Shown one piece after another: positions 6,356 through 7,918 of a DNA stretch of 7,918 bases (positions are counted from its first letter, which is position 1; each line of letters begins with the position of its first letter). The stretch is taken from positions 547 to 8,464 of the forward strand of contig DEIL01000008.1 of the NCBI GenBank assembly GCA_002352445.1, written 5' to 3'. This DNA is from Desulfobulbaceae bacterium UBA2775. Lineage in GTDB: Bacteria; Desulfobacterota; Desulfobulbia; Desulfobulbales; Desulfocapsaceae. The position numbers and the translations under genes are program-made. The notes under the pieces were generated by a model, which was not told the origin of the DNA, ran no database searches, and worked only from the letters and a program-made list of their open reading frames with translations.

Positions 6356-7294
6356 ATGAACACAGAATCAATTATTACCGTTGCCGTTACCGGTGCCTCG
6401 GGGCTCCTTGGGCGCCCTCTTATGTCTCTTTTGGAATCAGATTCCCGCTTTCGGGTAAGAGGTGCTGCCTGGTCCCGGGCCGGAGGAAGTCTCGATCGCG
6501 TTGATATTACCGCCCCGGCCGCTGTGGATGCCTGGCTGGATGATGTGAAGCCCGACGTCCTGGTACACCTGGCTGCCGAGCGGCGGCCGGATGTTTATGC
6601 AAAAGATCCTGAGGCTGCCGACAGGCTGAATATCAATGCCACCGAAGCGCTGGCATTGAGCTGCGCAGCGAGAGAGGTCAATATGCTTTTCCTTTCCACA
6701 AACTACCTCTTCGATGGAGCCTCTTCGCCTTACATTTCCGAAGATGAAGCGAATCCTCTGAACGCTTATGGTCTTGGGAAACTGGCAGCTGAGCTGGCGG
6801 TTAGTGCGGCATCGGATAAGCATAGGATGCTGAGAATCCCGTTAATCCACGGTCCTTCAGACAGTTTGGAGGAATCTTCAGTTACTGTGCTCTGCAAGGC
6901 GTTTCTGGATACTGATGGGCCGGTGGTGATGGATGTCTGGCAGACCCGTTATCCTACCTTTACGCCGGATGTGGCAGCGGCGATTACTAAGCTCCTCCCC
7001 AGTCTGGCTGATGGAACGCTTCCTGGTCCGGCTCTTCATTTTTCCGCCGATGAGCCGTTTACGAAAAGGGATATCGGGGAAATCATGGTATCTTATCTGG
7101 GGATGGACCCTGCAAGAGCGGTTGACGATAGCCGGCCGCCTTCCGGAGCTCCCCGTCCGAAGGAGGTTAAGCTGGCCTGTCCGAAAATGGACGCCATGGG
7201 TCTGATGAAAATAACACCTTTCCGGGATGCGATCCGGATAACTCTGGATTCTATACGGGATGCCGGCGGGTTGGAGCGCAGCATTCTGGTATAG
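6356..7294 (+). CDS. Extended SDR, RmlD / MAT2B-like NAD(P)-dependent reductase-fold protein
   Basis: The 312-residue protein has a Rossmann fold from its start: VTGASGLLG (residues 11-19) is the glycine-rich dinucleotide loop, DVLVHLAAERRPD (67-79) the fourth strand, NINATEAL the helix after it, LSTNYLFDG (113-121) holds the catalytic-site Ser/Thr, and YGLGK supplies Tyr138 and Lys142. This order matches the dTDP-4-dehydrorhamnose reductase group. The C-terminal half (WQTRYPTFTPDVA, PRPKEVKLACPKMDAMG, TPFRDAI) also resembles MAT2B, the RmlD-related regulatory subunit of methionine adenosyltransferase. No rmlA, rmlB or rmlC lies nearby, so a rhamnose role is not supported by context. The ATG at 6356 is preferred over the one 48 bases upstream because it places the glycine loop at the usual distance from the start. 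Convergent with the acyl-CoA synthetase gene, 16 bp between stops. Fold sure, substrate unknown. Confidence 0.85.
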   Translation: MNTESIITVAVTGASGLLGRPLMSLLESDSRFRVRGAAWSRAGGSLDRVDITAPAAVDAWLDDVKPDVLVHLAAERRPDVYAKDPEAADRLNINATEALALSCAAREVNMLFLSTNYLFDGASSPYISEDEANPLNAYGLGKLAAELAVSAASDKHRMLRIPLIHGPSDSLEESSVTVLCKAFLDTDGPVVMDVWQTRYPTFTPDVAAAITKLLPSLADGTLPGPALHFSADEPFTKRDIGEIMVSYLGMDPARAVDDSRPPSGAPRPKEVKLACPKMDAMGLMKITPFRDAIRITLDSIRDAGGLERSILV

Positions 7295-7310
7295 CATTGT
7301 TCGCGTCAGT

Positions 7311-7918
7311 TCAGTTCAGCAGTAGAACCGCATCCAGAGCTACCCATTTATTCCCGTTGAACACTATGGGGTTGATATCAAGCTGATTGAATTGATCTCC
7401 CAGTTCAACAACCAGCTCTCCAATTCCGGAAAGAATCTCTGCCAGTCCCTTCAGATCCAGATGACTTCCCCGGTATCCGGTAAGAACTTCTGATACGGTG
7501 AGTTCCAACAGCATTCGTTCTGCTTCCTCTTTGTCCAGAGGAATCAGGCGGAAGCTGACATCTTTGTAGAGTTCTGTCAGAATCCCGCCGGCACCGCACA
7601 TGAGGGTGGGGCCGAAGGAGGGGTCGATAAGGGCACCGAGTATGAACTCATTTCCTTCATAGGGAATCATCTCTTCCAGAAGGATGCTGCATTCGGGAAA
7701 CCGGCCGCTCAGCTTCTGCATTTTTTCTACCCAGTTATCCGCTTTCAGGTTCAGTTCCAGGCCGCCCATATCTGTTTTATGTATAATTTCCGGATCGCAG
7801 ACTTTGGCTATCATGGGGAAGTTGAGATTTGAAGGCGGGGGAGTTGAATCCTGCCTGTAAATTTCAATTTCAGGGGATGTGTAAAGTTGCCCCCGGGGAA
7901 CGGTAATACCCCGGTCTT
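7311..7918 (-). CDS. ADP-forming acetyl/acyl-CoA synthetase, ATP-grasp domain (C-terminal part, cut by right edge)
   Basis: The minus-strand frame is open from the right edge to TGA at 7313-7311 and gives 201 residues. A Met at 7814-7812 is internal, because recognisable family sequence continues upstream of it: GITVPRGQLYTSPEI corresponds to the usual Y-G-I-P-V-P opening, and NFPMIAKVCDPEIIHKTDMG to the P-V-V-L-K-x-x-S-P-x-I-x-H-K-x-D strand. Further marks are LLEEMI, DPSFGPTLMCGAGGILTELY, KDVSFRLIPL, GYRG and the terminal LDINPIV...VALDAVLLL. This is the ATP-grasp (beta) part of ADP-forming acetate-CoA ligases, which convert acyl-CoA, ADP and phosphate to acid, ATP and CoA, or the reverse; related domains occur in protein acetyltransferases. 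Because the protein ends with this domain, it is either a free beta subunit lacking some 20-30 residues or a fused alpha-beta enzyme lacking much more; the window cannot decide. Active-site residues seen look normal. Confidence 0.85.
   Translation of the reverse strand, partial: DRGITVPRGQLYTSPEIEIYRQDSTPPPSNLNFPMIAKVCDPEIIHKTDMGGLELNLKADNWVEKMQKLSGRFPECSILLEEMIPYEGNEFILGALIDPSFGPTLMCGAGGILTELYKDVSFRLIPLDKEEAERMLLELTVSEVLTGYRGSHLDLKGLAEILSGIGELVVELGDQFNQLDINPIVFNGNKWVALDAVLLLN

Noticed and set aside
7295..7325. Small CAGTT direct repeats between the convergent stops, possible bidirectional terminator.
   Set aside because: Only 16 bp lie between the stop codons and no GC-rich stem with a T-tract can be drawn.

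Overview
The window is bacterial: compact genes, two Shine-Dalgarno starts and no introns. The taxon cannot be fixed from sequence alone. The GC-richer right end (an extended SDR of MAT2B/RmlD type beside an ATP-grasp acyl-CoA synthetase) looks like ordinary chromosome of an environmental or anaerobic Gram-negative; a spirochaete is a weak guess. The left and middle look more like accessory DNA.

Layout. (1) 1-531, minus strand: the N-terminus of a nitroreductase-like flavoprotein, cut by the left edge, lies 34 bp downstream of a SnoaL-like (NTF2-fold) gene. Both have clear Shine-Dalgarno sites and probably form one transcript. (2) 532-687: a 156-bp AT-rich spacer with one imperfect hairpin. 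(3) 688-5781, minus strand: one uninterrupted 1697-residue gene, the main item here. It joins a DEDD 3'-5' exonuclease domain, a RecQ-type SF2 helicase and a UvrD/PcrA-type SF1 helicase, with a possible Cys zinc site, a roughly 430-residue linker region and a beta-rich C-terminus that I cannot assign. (4) 5782-6010: 229 bp with no convincing gene. (5) 6011 to about 6295, minus strand: a hicB antitoxin remnant that keeps its ribbon-helix-helix part but has lost the true N-terminus and its hicA partner. The homology breaks off about 60 bp before the start of the next gene, which marks a probable recombination or decay boundary. (6) 6356-7294, plus strand: an extended SDR whose possible -10 box is so close to the ATG that the mRNA may be leaderless. 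(7) 7311-7918, minus strand: the C-terminal 201 residues of an ADP-forming acyl-CoA synthetase ATP-grasp domain, convergent with the SDR and running off the right edge.

How the parts fit. The helicase-nuclease has no visible partner gene and may act as a self-contained DNA-processing machine. Its size, its isolation and the neighbouring toxin-antitoxin debris suggest an accessory repair or defence role, but that is inference. The SDR and acyl-CoA synthetase are metabolic genes with no visible link to it, and the nitroreductase/SnoaL pair is a separate small redox or detoxification-type unit.
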